Below are positions 14,101-24,400 of a DNA stretch of 64,000 bases, in pieces. Made by a program: the position numbers and the translations under genes. The stretch is from Mesorhabditis belari (Eukaryota; Nematoda; Chromadorea; Rhabditida; Rhabditidae). The stretch spans positions 124,001 to 188,000 of the forward strand of contig CAUEEP010000732.1 in the NCBI GenBank assembly GCA_958450365.1. Direction: 5' to 3'. Numbering within the stretch: the first letter of the stretch is position 1; each line of letters starts with the position of its first letter. The notes beneath the pieces were generated by a model, which made no database searches, was not told the origin of the DNA, and saw only the letters and a program-made list of their open reading frames with translations.

Positions 14101-14751
14101 CTTGAAATCCTTAGAGGTACCAGAAGGAGCAAAACCACACTCACTTCCAACATTTGTTCACTCAAATTTTGTGTGACCGAGGGCTTTCGGTCCTCTTTGA
14201 TCAAATTTCGATGAACGGCCGTGAAAGTAAAAGAACGGCCTGGAAAACGAGATATTTGAAGTCGGAATTTTCGATTTTCATTCTAATGTTCACAAATTTT
14301 ACCTGTGTCTGTTGGTGTTCCAACAATCGATGATCCATCACTGCTTTCACCAGTATAGCGGCGACCAGATAAGCCTAAAAGATCAAGGATTTCAATACGA
14401 TTTCAAAAACAGATTTCAATCTGAAAGCTTTCAATACAACCAAGGAATTATGTAACTTTTGAAGGCATTTCTATTCTATTTTGTTACCAGATTGTCCACT
14501 TTGTTGTCGTTGAAGTCGTTGTCTCAATCTTTTCGCCGTCGATACAGTACTTTCATGATTGGCAAGCTCGGATGAATAGCCAAAGGTATAACTGAAAACG
14601 AAAGAATATTAACTTTTTATCTAAAGTCAGTATTCTTTTTGAATATATGATAAACAAACCGATCATTGTGTTCCATTGATGACTCTCTTGATTGAGTCAT
14701 TTTATGTATTGGTGGAGATGAACCATATGCTCCTTTACCCGCTGAAGACAT
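5171..14751 (-). CDS. Ankyrin-repeat protein with Ser/Pro-rich middle; probable 5' part of the PLC-epsilon-like gene
   Basis: A long chain of minus-strand exons. The chosen start is the ATG at 14751-14749 (MSSAGKGAYGSSPP), just after an acceptor-like TTTCAG that could receive a splice leader. The first ~200 residues are Ser/Thr-rich. Ankyrin repeats follow (about 13560-12090; motifs NTLHMAVAHKQK, DQTPLGVAVRVQSAELIALL, DDDGNTPLLLAARD, RGICPLDLAPELRSLQQ). Next is a helical region (about 10855-9340) and then Pro/Ser-rich exons (8380-5171; motifs SAPPKPPRVIPY, KRASTIGTRIPLPKRV). Splice phase stays consistent through successive exons from 14.75 to 5.17 kb, including introns as short as 40-43 bp, which argues for a single transcript. 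Introns hold a mariner relic and two MITEs. Ankyrins suggest a protein-binding scaffold; no catalytic domain is visible here. It could instead be a separate gene ending near 5 kb. Confidence 0.7.
6560..6940 (+). pseudogene. Possible psq/pogo-type transposase HTH remnant
   Basis: A plus-strand open stretch encodes an acidic region (EVDERTEEETIAQCSENDEE). In a shifted frame it continues with KYAKFSMHAFAQKYRVDRAM and RRWIGNKACA, which resembles the helix-turn-helix of psq/pogo-type transposases. Stops interrupt it and no terminal repeats were found. It opposes the surrounding minus-strand exons and occupies what would be their intron. The assignment is tentative. Confidence 0.3.
8460..9193 (+). 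pseudogene. Degraded DD37D mariner transposase, 5' truncated
   Basis: Plus-strand relic of the same transposase as the element at 41998-43302. Shared stretches include HNRQNHCQLLTRGLKNTF, TLQQDWIPAHRARST and NSLDLNPLDFSVW. The N-terminal half is absent and stop codons interrupt the rest. A terminal GGGCGCCCTGTA at about 9182-9193 marks one end; the other end is lost. It sits in an intron of the ankyrin gene, antisense to it. Confidence 0.85.
10931..11360. mobile_element. MITE with long inverted arms
   Basis: Arms of about 130 bp, each containing AGCGCTCAAAA at the outer end and the shared stretch AGTTTCTAATATTATGAGCC inside, face each other around a short unrelated centre. There is no coding capacity. 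A truncated relative at 63490-63597 shares the outer end and the inner stretch up to a mariner insertion. It lies within an intron of the ankyrin gene. Confidence 0.75.
12318..12814. mobile_element. Tc1/mariner-type MITE, ~100-bp TIRs
   Basis: Left arm GTGCGTGAAAAGTTCTGTCC and onward matches the inverse of the right arm ending TGACAGAACTTTTCATGG, ACCCTG, with TA on both sides. The arms also share GTTTTGAGTCTTGGAAACTT-like sequence. No ORF inside. It occupies an ankyrin-gene intron. Confidence 0.75.
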
Positions 14752-15427
14752 TCTGGCTGAATTACCTGAAAGCATTTCATCCAGAAAATGAACGAGTGAA
14801 GAAAATCATTCACCCATACCGAGTATAATCAAAGAAAAAAGATAACTCCTAATCAAGTGCTTTTGTAGGCTAATCGTTTTGAGAATCCGGAAAGATTTTA
14901 TGAGTCAGAAGAAGGGAAATATTAAAGGGGCTCTTGTAAAAAAATGAGATTATCCCCACAAAGACTTACAAAAAAAAAGAAAAGGAGACAAGTGGAGGAG
15001 GTATTTTTGAAAACAATCAAGAAATTGATTAGAAATGTTTAGAGAAAATTGTGTGAGATTAGGGGAATCACGAGGAAAGAAAGGGGTAGCTGGAAAGGAA
15101 AGGTCGGGGATCGGAAAACTATTGTTGCCATTTCATCTTGTGTTCCTGGATCCACTCGTGGCAATTTCTATCGGTCGGGTCAGGCTAGGAACTGTCTTCT
15201 GTCCTTCTGGTCTGTCTTTGCTTCAAGTCTGACTAGGGAGACTCAAGTCAGATTTCATCGCCAATCCGCATCAAACCAATATGGGTTTCGCCAGTCGAAC
15301 ACGGGTAACACGATGACGTTTTTAGTTTTTACCTAAATGCTCTAGATTTTTTTAAAAACGCAAAAGAAGTCTAACTCCCTAATGCACTAATCAGGGTATA
15401 TAAGCACCGCCATCGTCAAGGCAATGA

Positions 15428-15790
15428 AGTGAATCCGTGGTGCAATGGTAGTGCCACCATTTCCCTTTCTTGACACCCGAGCTCGACTGCCCCTGCGCGC
15501 AATTCATTTTGGTTTTTTGCTTTTCATATTTTCATTTTCTTTTACGAAAATAACATTGATTTCCAAGCTACTTTTCAGAAATGGATCTGGTTCCAGATGT
15601 TGCTATTGCTATTTTAGCCCAAAGGCTTCAACGAATTGGTAGCAACGTTAAGAAAGCAACACGAGAAGAGAGAAGATCCTAAAGATGTTCAAAACATTAA
15701 AACAAAAAAAAAATTCAAAAAAGTCTATCCAAGTCGAACTCGGGGGCCAAAAAAGGGAAAATGGCACTACCACTGCACCACGGATTCACT
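15428..15790. repeat. Inverted repeat with tRNA-like arms
   Basis: Arms of about 60 bp (15428-15490 and 15731-15790) are inverted copies. Each contains an A-box-like TGGTGCAATGGTAG and a B-box-like GAGTTCGACT about 40 bp apart, resembling a tRNA-Gly-type gene without a clear acceptor stem. The centre has no gene. The architecture matches the larger repeat at 33131-34085. Confidence 0.6.
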
Positions 15791-18609
15791 CCGCCCCCCT
15801 GGCGATGGCGGTCCTTATGCAAGGTGTTCAATAATTACAGGGACTCGGTATTTTAAGTGTAACTCAACACTGAGATGTGCAAACATCCCATGCTTTGTTT
15901 TAATAGAAAATTCAAATATTTTTCTACGGTGGATTCTTAGATTTGACGAAAAAACTTTTTCTGCCTTTTTTATAGAACCTCAAAGTTGGCAGTCAGGAGT
16001 TGCTTGGCGCGGCATTTGTTTTTAGAGGAAAATGAAAATGGGTTTCGGTGCAAGACTTAGTACTCAACCTAATATGAAAAATACTTTGTATTATGTACAT
16101 ATACATGAAAATCCGTTCCCTAGTGATCCGGGCCTTCCAGAAGCTAGGTCTGGTTGGAACATGACTTTCCGTGACTCTCAGCATACTACCGTTTCCGTTG
16201 ACTCTCAGCAACTACCATAACTGAACACTCCATCTCGAAAACAACCCAGTTTGGACAAATTGATTTTGCGTCAAACTAATTTTCGATAATCAAATTTTCT
16301 TCTTTACGAAATGAATGAACTCTTCCCACATCGTGGCTTCGCTTTTGAAAGAATTCAATCAATACAATCAAACTTTTCTCTTTGTCTTGTCTCATCATAT
16401 TCTTATTTCCATTTCTCGTTATGTTTCGTTAATCCTAGATGAGTTTCTCAATATCACATCAATATAAAAAGTGAAGAAATCCAATCATTTGCGTAGTTTC
16501 GATTCGATGAAAGGATTCTATGGAAATCCTTTTTCTAGATGGATTCCCTCAAAGAAGAAAGAGGGGGAAATCCTCTTTTCTTTTTTCTTCTCAATCCGAA
16601 TGTTCTCATATCCGGTAAAAAACTTGTACAAAACTACCAAAAAAGAAAGTAGCCAAAAGTGAGGAAGAGATAAGTTGTAAATAAGAAAATTTGTAAATTT
16701 AATCGATTTTAACTTGTAATCTCTAAAGGAGGCATGTAAAATACAAAGGGAAAATCAGAAAAATAATTGAAAATTGTAAACTAATGTCATCTGGCAAGTT
16801 TATGTCAAAAGATAAGAAAATAATGAACTGTGAAATACTCAGATCGACCGGAATTGCTTCTGATTCAAAATGAGATTTCAGAACAAAATGGAAACGATTT
16901 TCTTTGGGTAACCTTTTTGTGGTTAATCTCACAGAATATTTGAGTTGAATGGAAGTGGGGAAGAGAGGTGATTGAAAAGAAGAAGAGAAAGAAGAAGAGA
17001 AAGAAGAAGAAACAAAAGAAATCTCTAATGAGGTTGATATCTCTGTATCTCATTTCATGGCTTCTCTTCAACAATGAGATTTTGAGGAAAATGGAAATGA
17101 ACAAATTGGGAAAGGAGTAATCATTTGAATGAAAAAATTTAGGGCTTAAAGTGGTTATGAAATGCGATTGTGAATTTGATTTGGTGGATTTTACGGAAAT
17201 TGGAAAATTGGGGAGTTTGGAGTTTTTTTGGGGACAGAGGTATGAAAACGTAGGCATCTCGGTAATTTCCGGTTTAAAGACACAAAATTATCATATCTTA
17301 TTGGCAAACTGCCCTCGAGCTTTTCCAGTTTGCCTGTCTTACTGCCAGCTTCATCATCACCATAATATTTTGTTTTGAATATGAGCCGGCTTGATTACTC
17401 AAGTCTTTTGCATCAGGAAGTGTTTGGGTTTTGTAAAAGACGATATGATATAACGATCTCTATTATATATAAAACAGAAGAGACGTCTGTCCGTCCGTCT
17501 GTGCGCAGCCATTGGCGAAAAGGGGCGAGGCTTAGATTGAGTGGAAAACGCGAACGTTAGTGAGCATTTTGAGATGATAAAGACACGATATGATGAGTGA
17601 TAACATTTCTTAAAATTCAAATTGGGTGGAATCTCTATATCAAGAACTAATCTAAGGAATAACCCTAAAAGATTAGACATTCAGACGTTGAAAATAAACC
17701 CAACAAAAAAGGAAAAGATCTGCTAAAGGAGGGAAAGTTTTTAATTTAGCTTTAAGGAAGCCATGGGGAAAATGGAGAAAAGATTGAAAGAGAAATGGCT
17801 TCTCTCTTGACTTGGGCACTTTCTTCATTTCCTTCCAAGAATATCCGAACAGAAAAGAAAATGGATTTGATTAGATTCACGTGGATATAAGGAATGAAGA
17901 AATGAGAAAAGAGTTGAAAAGTAAAAGAAGTAAAAGATTTGTGAACATGCACACATCATTGAGACATGATTTGGGACAGATTTTGAATATGATGGCAATG
18001 TTTTGATGGTTTTCAGTAAAGATTCTAAAAAATGTTTGCGCATTTTTGTTGTCATCGTTAGTGTAGCGTTGGTTTAATTACCCAAGTTTTCTTTTGCATT
18101 TATTTCTTTCCGGAGTCAAGCCCAAGTTATAGACGTTGACAAAAAGCAGATAGCTAAAGCTTTCATGGAATAGACAGATTCCTCAAAGCTTACAAAAAAA
18201 GAAATCGATCCACTCTAAACTAAAGGAACAAACAAGTATAAGCTGTAAAAAAATTACATTTGCGCAAAGAAAAAAAGGATTTGTGATCAGATTCGACCGG
18301 ATATCGGGCAGTTGGACGGAGAAAAGAAGCGAAAAAAGAAATAAAGTCAGAATTAGATTCGACCGACTCGTTCCGACACCACAGATTTGCAAAGAATAAT
18401 GTTAGGAAAAGAAAATAAAAGAGAGGAAAGGGAGGATAGATGAGAGTTATTCGTGGATACGGATTAGCAATTTCCCGTCATAAGAAAGAGAAGAAGCAAA
18501 AGAAATCCAACCGGGGAATCGATTGGATAGGGGTTTGAAAAGTTCTATATTCTGGAAAAGTGACAATGCAAAAAAAGAAAACAAGAATTTTGAAAACTTG
18601 AGGTGAATT
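15791..18609. other. Gene-poor AT-rich stretch
   Basis: No ORF with recognisable protein similarity or convincing exon chain. It holds a GA-rich run near 16,977-17,012, a degenerate inverted repeat at about 15,817-16,235 (GTGTTCAATAATTACAGGG), and the Helitron-like terminus listed separately. The region just upstream of 14751 may include the promoter of the ankyrin gene; no defined motif is visible. Confidence 0.5.
17456..17520 (+). mobile_element. Candidate Helitron 5' terminus
   Basis: The sequence TCTCTATTATATATAAAAC followed by AGAAGAGACG and a CTGTCCGTCCGTCTG run is the kind of start seen in many animal Helitrons (TC.. then tandem GTCCGTC). No Rep/helicase coding sequence and no CTRR-hairpin 3' end were identified, so only the terminus is proposed. 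Confidence 0.4.
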
Positions 18610-19200
18610 GCTTTCAACCTGGCCCTCGAACCGATGCTTCGTGCCCTACACGACCAACAGTGTGGGTACCAACTCAACGGACAAGACATCGACGTGCTCG
18701 CCTACGCCGATGACATCATCCTCGTCTCCAAGAGCTCGGTTCGCCTCCACGACATGCTCGATGTGGTCACCACCGTCGCCTCCTGGTCTGGACTGGACCT
18801 CGCATTCAACGCCAAGAAGTGTGCATCGCTCGTTCTCGATGGCCAACAACGCGGCGCCGTCCCGACACAACACTCGATCCAAGGTCAGAAGATGAAGAGC
18901 CTCGAAGAAGACGACACTTACGAACACCTCGGAGTGCCCACCGGATACCACCGCGCCCCATCAGCCGAAGATGCCCTGCAGAAGATGACAAACCACGTTG
19001 AATCAATCGACAAATCTCTTCTTGCACCGTGGCAGAAAGCTGATGCGGTCAACACGTTCGTCTTGCCGTGCCTCTCCTTCCACCTCAAGAACGGAATCGT
19101 GCCCAAGAAGCCTCTGACGGTGTTCGACAGGAAGCTCAAAGTCGCCTGCAAGAGATGGCTGAACCTCCCATCGCGAGCCTCCAACAAAGTCCTCTACCCC
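18610..19200 (+). pseudogene. LINE reverse transcriptase fragment
   Basis: An open plus-strand frame encodes the palm and thumb of a non-LTR reverse transcriptase, with the catalytic box LAYADDIILVSK and a downstream KCASLVLDGQQ / YEHLGVPTGY stretch typical of R2/CR1-type elements. GC content is clearly higher than in the flanks. The 5' half (start codon, fingers) is missing, and the 3' end is cut by a DNA transposon beginning at 19197. Without an endonuclease it cannot be assigned to a clade. Confidence 0.85.
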
Positions 19201-20787
19201 TTTTTGCACAATAAGACCTGAGAGACCAATTCTCGCTTCCACATTTCATTTCGGTCCCATTTTTGTTTTCAGAGTAAAGTCACCCTTGGACTTTGAAAAA
19301 GTCCTGTATACCTCTTGGACGGTCCGTTCTCCACGTAACTCAGCTCGCCGATTTTCATTGAAAGCGAGTACTGCTAGCATAGTTCGATTCGTAAAACCTT
19401 TTTTAGGGAAGTATTTGCGCTTGGGTCTATAGCGTATACAAACGGCATGGAAGCTTTCCATGTCACGAAGATGTCACGTTGTCGATCCGCATTCTATCCA
19501 AATCGCTCATGAAATCCGTCTTTGCAACTATTGATAATAGGCTCTGAAAATGAGGCGAAGATGGTTGAACTAATTCACTCGGATTGCTATCTCCCATGTG
19601 CCGTGTACATCTCATAACTTTCTCGAACCTTTCTTGTTGGACTTTTCCTTTCATGTCTTAGTGGTAGGGAATGCAAGAATCAAATCTTCAAATTTTTGCG
19701 CTGACCACTGATGAATGCCTTGAATATGCAGAAAAAAAGAGAACACCATTTCTTGTGAAACTTTTGAATCACCATTCGACATCTCAATTGACGAGTACGT
19801 TTGAAGAATAAGACGTCTTGCCAACGTTTGGAGCAAATTCTTATCCTCTTCACTTTTGGATGATTTCACAAGACTTCTAAGTTCCTTCTTCAATGATTTC
19901 AGTCTATGGCATGGGTCAAAACTGAGATTGTAGTCCTCTGACTGTAGATAAGCCACGACTTGCGGATGTTTATCAACTGTAACATTGTCCAAAGCTCATA
20001 CTTGGGAATCTCCGTTAGGATTCGTTTTACGCCTTTAAGTTCCATTCGACCACTAACATTTCCAACCTCATTTTTTTGTACAACTGCAAAATCTACAATT
20101 TGTTTCATCTCGGTTTCCAAACATGAAATTGCACATAATTCGGCTGAATATCCAGGACTATAATATTGTCCATCCAGGGAAACGCTTATCGTTTTTGCCA
20201 GTCCTCCTATTAGTTCACTCCTCTTTTTGTAATACATATTCTCGACAGCCATACAAAGGCTTTTGAAAGTAATAGAAATTGACTCTTGGAGAGAAAAGGC
20301 ATTTCGAAAGCCGAACAAAAGGATGACAAATCTGGATATCCGATTGGAGTAACATGTGCCGCCGTAGTTATTGCCGAATTTCCGGACCGAGTCTGTGTTC
20401 CTTCTATGAACTTTTGAGTCGGTCATCGAATACGAGCGTTGCTTTTACAAGAGCATCGATAAACAGCGGTAAGGTTTGTGCCATTCTGTTTCCTGCTTTT
20501 CCTTTGGTTCGACCTCCAGGAGAACTACCACACAGATGACAATGTTGAAGTAGCTGTTCCCATTGTGCAAACTCGACAATCACATATTTGGGAGTTGTGA
20601 CAAGTTCCTCTTCTGAGTCAGACATCCTCCTAAAACAAAAAGTCATAAATCCCTAGTTCAAAACAAAAAAAATAAAAGATGAAAATTCTATCATCTTTTG
20701 TAACATTAATTTGTCCCTGTTTTGACCTGCGAGAACGAAATGTGGAAGCGAGAATTGGTCTCTCAGGTCTTATTGTGCAAAAAGGGG
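19197..20787 (-). mobile_element. DNA transposon with DGQYYSPGYSA-type transposase, frame-broken
   Basis: Terminal inverted repeats of about 50 bp (TTTTTGCACAATAAGACCTG inward from both ends) enclose minus-strand fragments of one protein. It starts MSDSEEELVTTPKYVIVEF near 20626, then has a C-H-L-C-G motif, the core SLDGQYYSPGYSAELCAISC, VTVDKHPQVVAYL and FDPCHRLKSLKKEL. Acidic residues in these blocks (DGQ, VDKH, DPCH) look like a DDE/D-type catalytic core of a family often seen as uncharacterised proteins in animals; I cannot name the superfamily. At least three frame breaks separate the blocks. It split a LINE fragment; flanks GTCCTCTA and GTTCTGTA may be an imperfect 8-bp target duplication. 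Confidence 0.7.
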
Positions 20788-20895
20788 TTCTGTATTCCGG
20801 GTTGTGATCCGATTGACGACGATGCCATCGAACGACTTTCTGACGATTTAGCCGAATTATTACATTTTTCTGATAGTGATAGTGATGATGAATAG
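20740..20895 (+). CDS. Small acidic ORF beginning inside the transposon's terminal repeat
   Basis: A 51-codon ORF reads out of the right terminal repeat into flanking DNA: MWKRELVSQVLLCKKG, then FCIPGCDP, then an acidic end (SDSDSDDE). The first ~16 residues are the terminal repeat itself, and the rest is outside the element as drawn. It may be chance, a second transposon ORF (then the true end lies further right), or a remnant of the interrupted host sequence. No family recognised. Confidence 0.3.
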   Translation: MWKRELVSQVLLCKKGFCIPGCDPIDDDAIERLSDDLAELLHFSDSDSDDE

Positions 20896-21474
20896 ATTAC
20901 TTGTTTGTTTGTCATTTGTTTTAATTTCATTCTTATGTCCTCTTGTTGTCAATATATGTTTATTACTTTTTAGGCATCCCATTACCTCTGCCTTCGCTCC
21001 AGCCTGAAAATTTCGATGTCATTGCCAGCTCAGAAACGTTTTAAATTTTGTATACCCATTTGTTTTTGTTTAAGTTGGTATGAAAGTCAATTTAAATGCT
21101 ACTTTGTTATTATGTTTCCGTCTGTGCTTAATCTTATAGTTTTGGAAATAGGTTTATTAGCTCCAATTCAACGCATAAATTTGATTTATCAACGCTAACC
21201 TTTTTGCTTGTCTTTTTGTAAACTTTATTCCTTCAATTTCTTTGAATAAGTGTTACTGTAATATCGCATCGAGTTTTTCTATAATTTCTGCTAAATATTT
21301 TTTTATTAATTTTATTAAAGAAATAATTTTTTAAGTAAACTGTAATAGTACAGATCGATGAATTGATCGATCGATGAATTCAGAGATTTAACTTCTGATG
21401 CCTACAAAAGAAAACATTTCGAAATCATAAAAACTATCGAACAAACGATTTTCAGTGTTGTTTCAATAAAAACT
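20896..21474. other. Intergenic stretch, nothing recognised
   Basis: AT-rich sequence between the transposon and the 3' end of the kinase gene. No coherent exon, RNA gene or repeat was identified; a short AATTGATCGATCGATGAATT motif near 21,361 is the only notable symmetry. Confidence 0.5.
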
Positions 21475-24400
21475 TTAATATTCATTTAAAGTGGAGGCTC
21501 CAGAAATGGAAATGCCGGGGGGAAGAAAAGAGGAATTCACGTCGACTCCCTCTCTGTTATCCACATTCACTTCATTTTCCGTTCCATCAAAACCAATCGG
21601 TCTGATTAGCCTTTCTTGGGTTTCTCTAATCAACGGATCCATTTCAAATCTACCGTAATCCTAAGATAACAGTAGGTTAGTTTCTCATTTTGATTTGACA
21701 CCTGATTATATTCCATTACCAGCTTGTGATGTGTCAAAGCACTCGATCGTTCCTTGCAATCGATTTTGGTGCATCTGAAAAACAAATGCCTATTTTTTCG
21801 ATAACTTAAAGTGTTTAATTTATTTTTTAGAACTTTAAAAGTCTATTAGATTTTACGTTTCGATGATCTCTCGAATTGGATGAAGAGAATCCGGTGAATT
21901 CAGTTTCACCGAATTTTTCCTACAATCAAAGAGGAAACGATCGAGATTCATTTCCGTTTCTCCATAGTCTTCGTAAACAGTTCTCAAAAGTTTTCATTAC
22001 TTTAGTTCTTTTGTTATTTTCTAAACCTTCTCTCAACAATTTCCCAAAGAACTAATCCAATCTGATAAATGTCACTTTGGGGGCTTTCCTGAAAACCATA
22101 ACTTTATAAAAGTCAAGAAAAAGACTTATGTTACTAAACATTAGAAAAAAAATTAGGTTACTGCTTAAGTTTTGCTTAAGTTTCTTAAGTTTTATTAAAA
22201 GCCTGATAAAAAATTGTAATTCAGTAACCTAATTCAGTAGTTTTTCTATTTAAACCATATGATTTCCATCGAAAAAGCCGAGAGCTTCAGGGCTCGCGTA
22301 TCGAAGAGTTTTGGCTTCATTTAGAGGCTTAGTCGCATTCAAGTCTTTCATACAACCAAAATCTCCGAGTTTCAGCACAAAATCTTTCGTAACCAGCACG
22401 CTAAAGATAAGCAGTTATGGCAGTGATTAGAGTAATACCTTTCTATAACGGGTCCTTCAAAGGCGAAAATTAAAGATCATAAATTACACAGCTACACATC
22501 TTAGTTTATCTTAGTCTTCATCTTAGTTTATGATATTGAATGATATTGAAATTTCTCCTTTGAAGGGCGCGTTATAGAAAGTTATTGCTTGAGAGAAACA
22601 CCCTCCAGCAGTGACTAATTAATAACTAATTAATTAAGTTGCTAACTAATTAATAGTACAGAGTGTCCCAATAAAAAAAAGTCGGTACTTTTCCAATATC
22701 GGGAGTGGTACCCGGATTAACGGGGGTGGGATTTTTTTTCTAAATTAAAGATTTCGGTCGAATTTAATAGCTCAATGCTATATTTATTGGAAAATTAAGA
22801 ACCCTAAATCAAAACATTAAGTTAAACAACAACTAACAAACAAACAACAAGAAGTAAATAAATCAAGTTAACAACAATCTTAATCAAGCAATCAAGCATA
22901 AAATGGAATTGTTTCCTTTTCAGCGCCAGGTACCCAAAACTCAGCAATGTCCCGGAGGATGGCATCAAAAGCACTGTTCCCAGGCGGCAAATTTGCCACT
23001 TTCCTTGCACATACTTAACGCAAATAGTAATTCCATTGGACAACCGTAAAAAAAAATTTACCACCCTCGATATTGGAAAAGAATCAAAAAGTCACTTTGT
23101 GTCGAATTTTGAAAAATATTTCTAGTGACTAGAGGTGGTATGATTTTTGGGATCAAAATTGTCTTCTTGGGGTCGCAAATTTTCGACACATTTTCTATTT
23201 CATGGAACTTTTCTTCCACCACCATGAGCCACCTTTAAATCCACCATCCAAATAGTGCAACAAGAAACTTATTAAATCAAATCAAACTTTCTCGGTTTGA
23301 TATCCCGATGAATGATCTCGTTTTCGAAGAGACACAAAAGGCCAGCAAAAAGGTGTTCAGCCCAACACAAAACTGTCTTCATATTGTAAATAACGGAGGG
23401 ACTTCTATAAAGCACTGAAAGAAGGATTAACAGAGAGTTATTTAACAGAAAATTGACCATCAAATAATGATCCTCGTTCACAGAACTCCATATAAATGAC
23501 CATATTAGTTTTGTCGAGCTTCAAGTCGAAGAAATGAACGATATTTGGATGTGGAAGCCTTTTCAGTGTTTCCCTTTCCTTTTCGAAGAGTTCATTCATC
23601 GGAAGACGAGAATCGTAGTCGATGTATTTGGCTGCAATTACTCTAAAAAATTCTAGTACTGAATATTTGGAATAAAATTCACGGATGATGATTGGGCACA
23701 GATTTGACTCCACCGAAACCCCCACATCCCAAAAAAAGCTGAAAGTTTAGCTTTTAGTGTTTAATAACTTTTGCAACTTCGGTAGCCGTTTCCCCAACAA
23801 AGCTAGTCCAAGAGTCTGGCAGGAGTATTTCTTCGGTTTGTTCTTTCGAAATCTCTGAACTGAAGTTGAAGCGCCGACTGACCACCGCTTTTGTGAGTCT
23901 ATTATCGAAACCGATTGGCCGGAGTAATTGCTTCTGTTTTTCGCAAATCAACGGAAAGAATGGGAATTTCTGATACTCCTAAAAAAACAACTCACTTGTT
24001 CAACTTAACCTATTTAGTTTTTGCTTACCAAATTGAGGTGCACAATTTGTGGATAAATAGAATCAATCGTTGCCCTTTCGGTTTGTCTCATTTTTTGTGC
24101 AACTAAAATTGTTCGTTTAAAGTTTGGTTAATTGCCGATTTTTGTGCAGATCAACTTCGAACGTTAAAATTCAAACAGAAATTATATACAGTGCGTTTTA
24201 CATTAAGTAGTGTTCCTTCCAAAATGCCCGTATCTCGAAAAATGTCAAAGGAATCAATGTTGGTGTCAATTACAAAAAGAAAGAGCACAGTGAAAAACCC
24301 TAAAAAAACACTCTTTTTGGATTACTTTACTTTTCAAAAATAATTTTTTTAACTAATTAGGCTTTTCAGACCGTTTCATATTAAGAAAAACAACATTTTT

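Noticed and set aside
18646..19187. Several ORFs on the minus strand and other frames over the LINE fragment
   Set aside because: They are shadows caused by the GC-rich composition of the reverse transcriptase frame, which carries the YADD box.
22822..23064. Minus-strand 80-codon ORF inside the kinase-2 intron
   Set aside because: It is bounded by an inverted repeat (CCAATATCGGGAG / CTCGATATTGG), has no similarity to kinases, and is best explained as repeat sequence.
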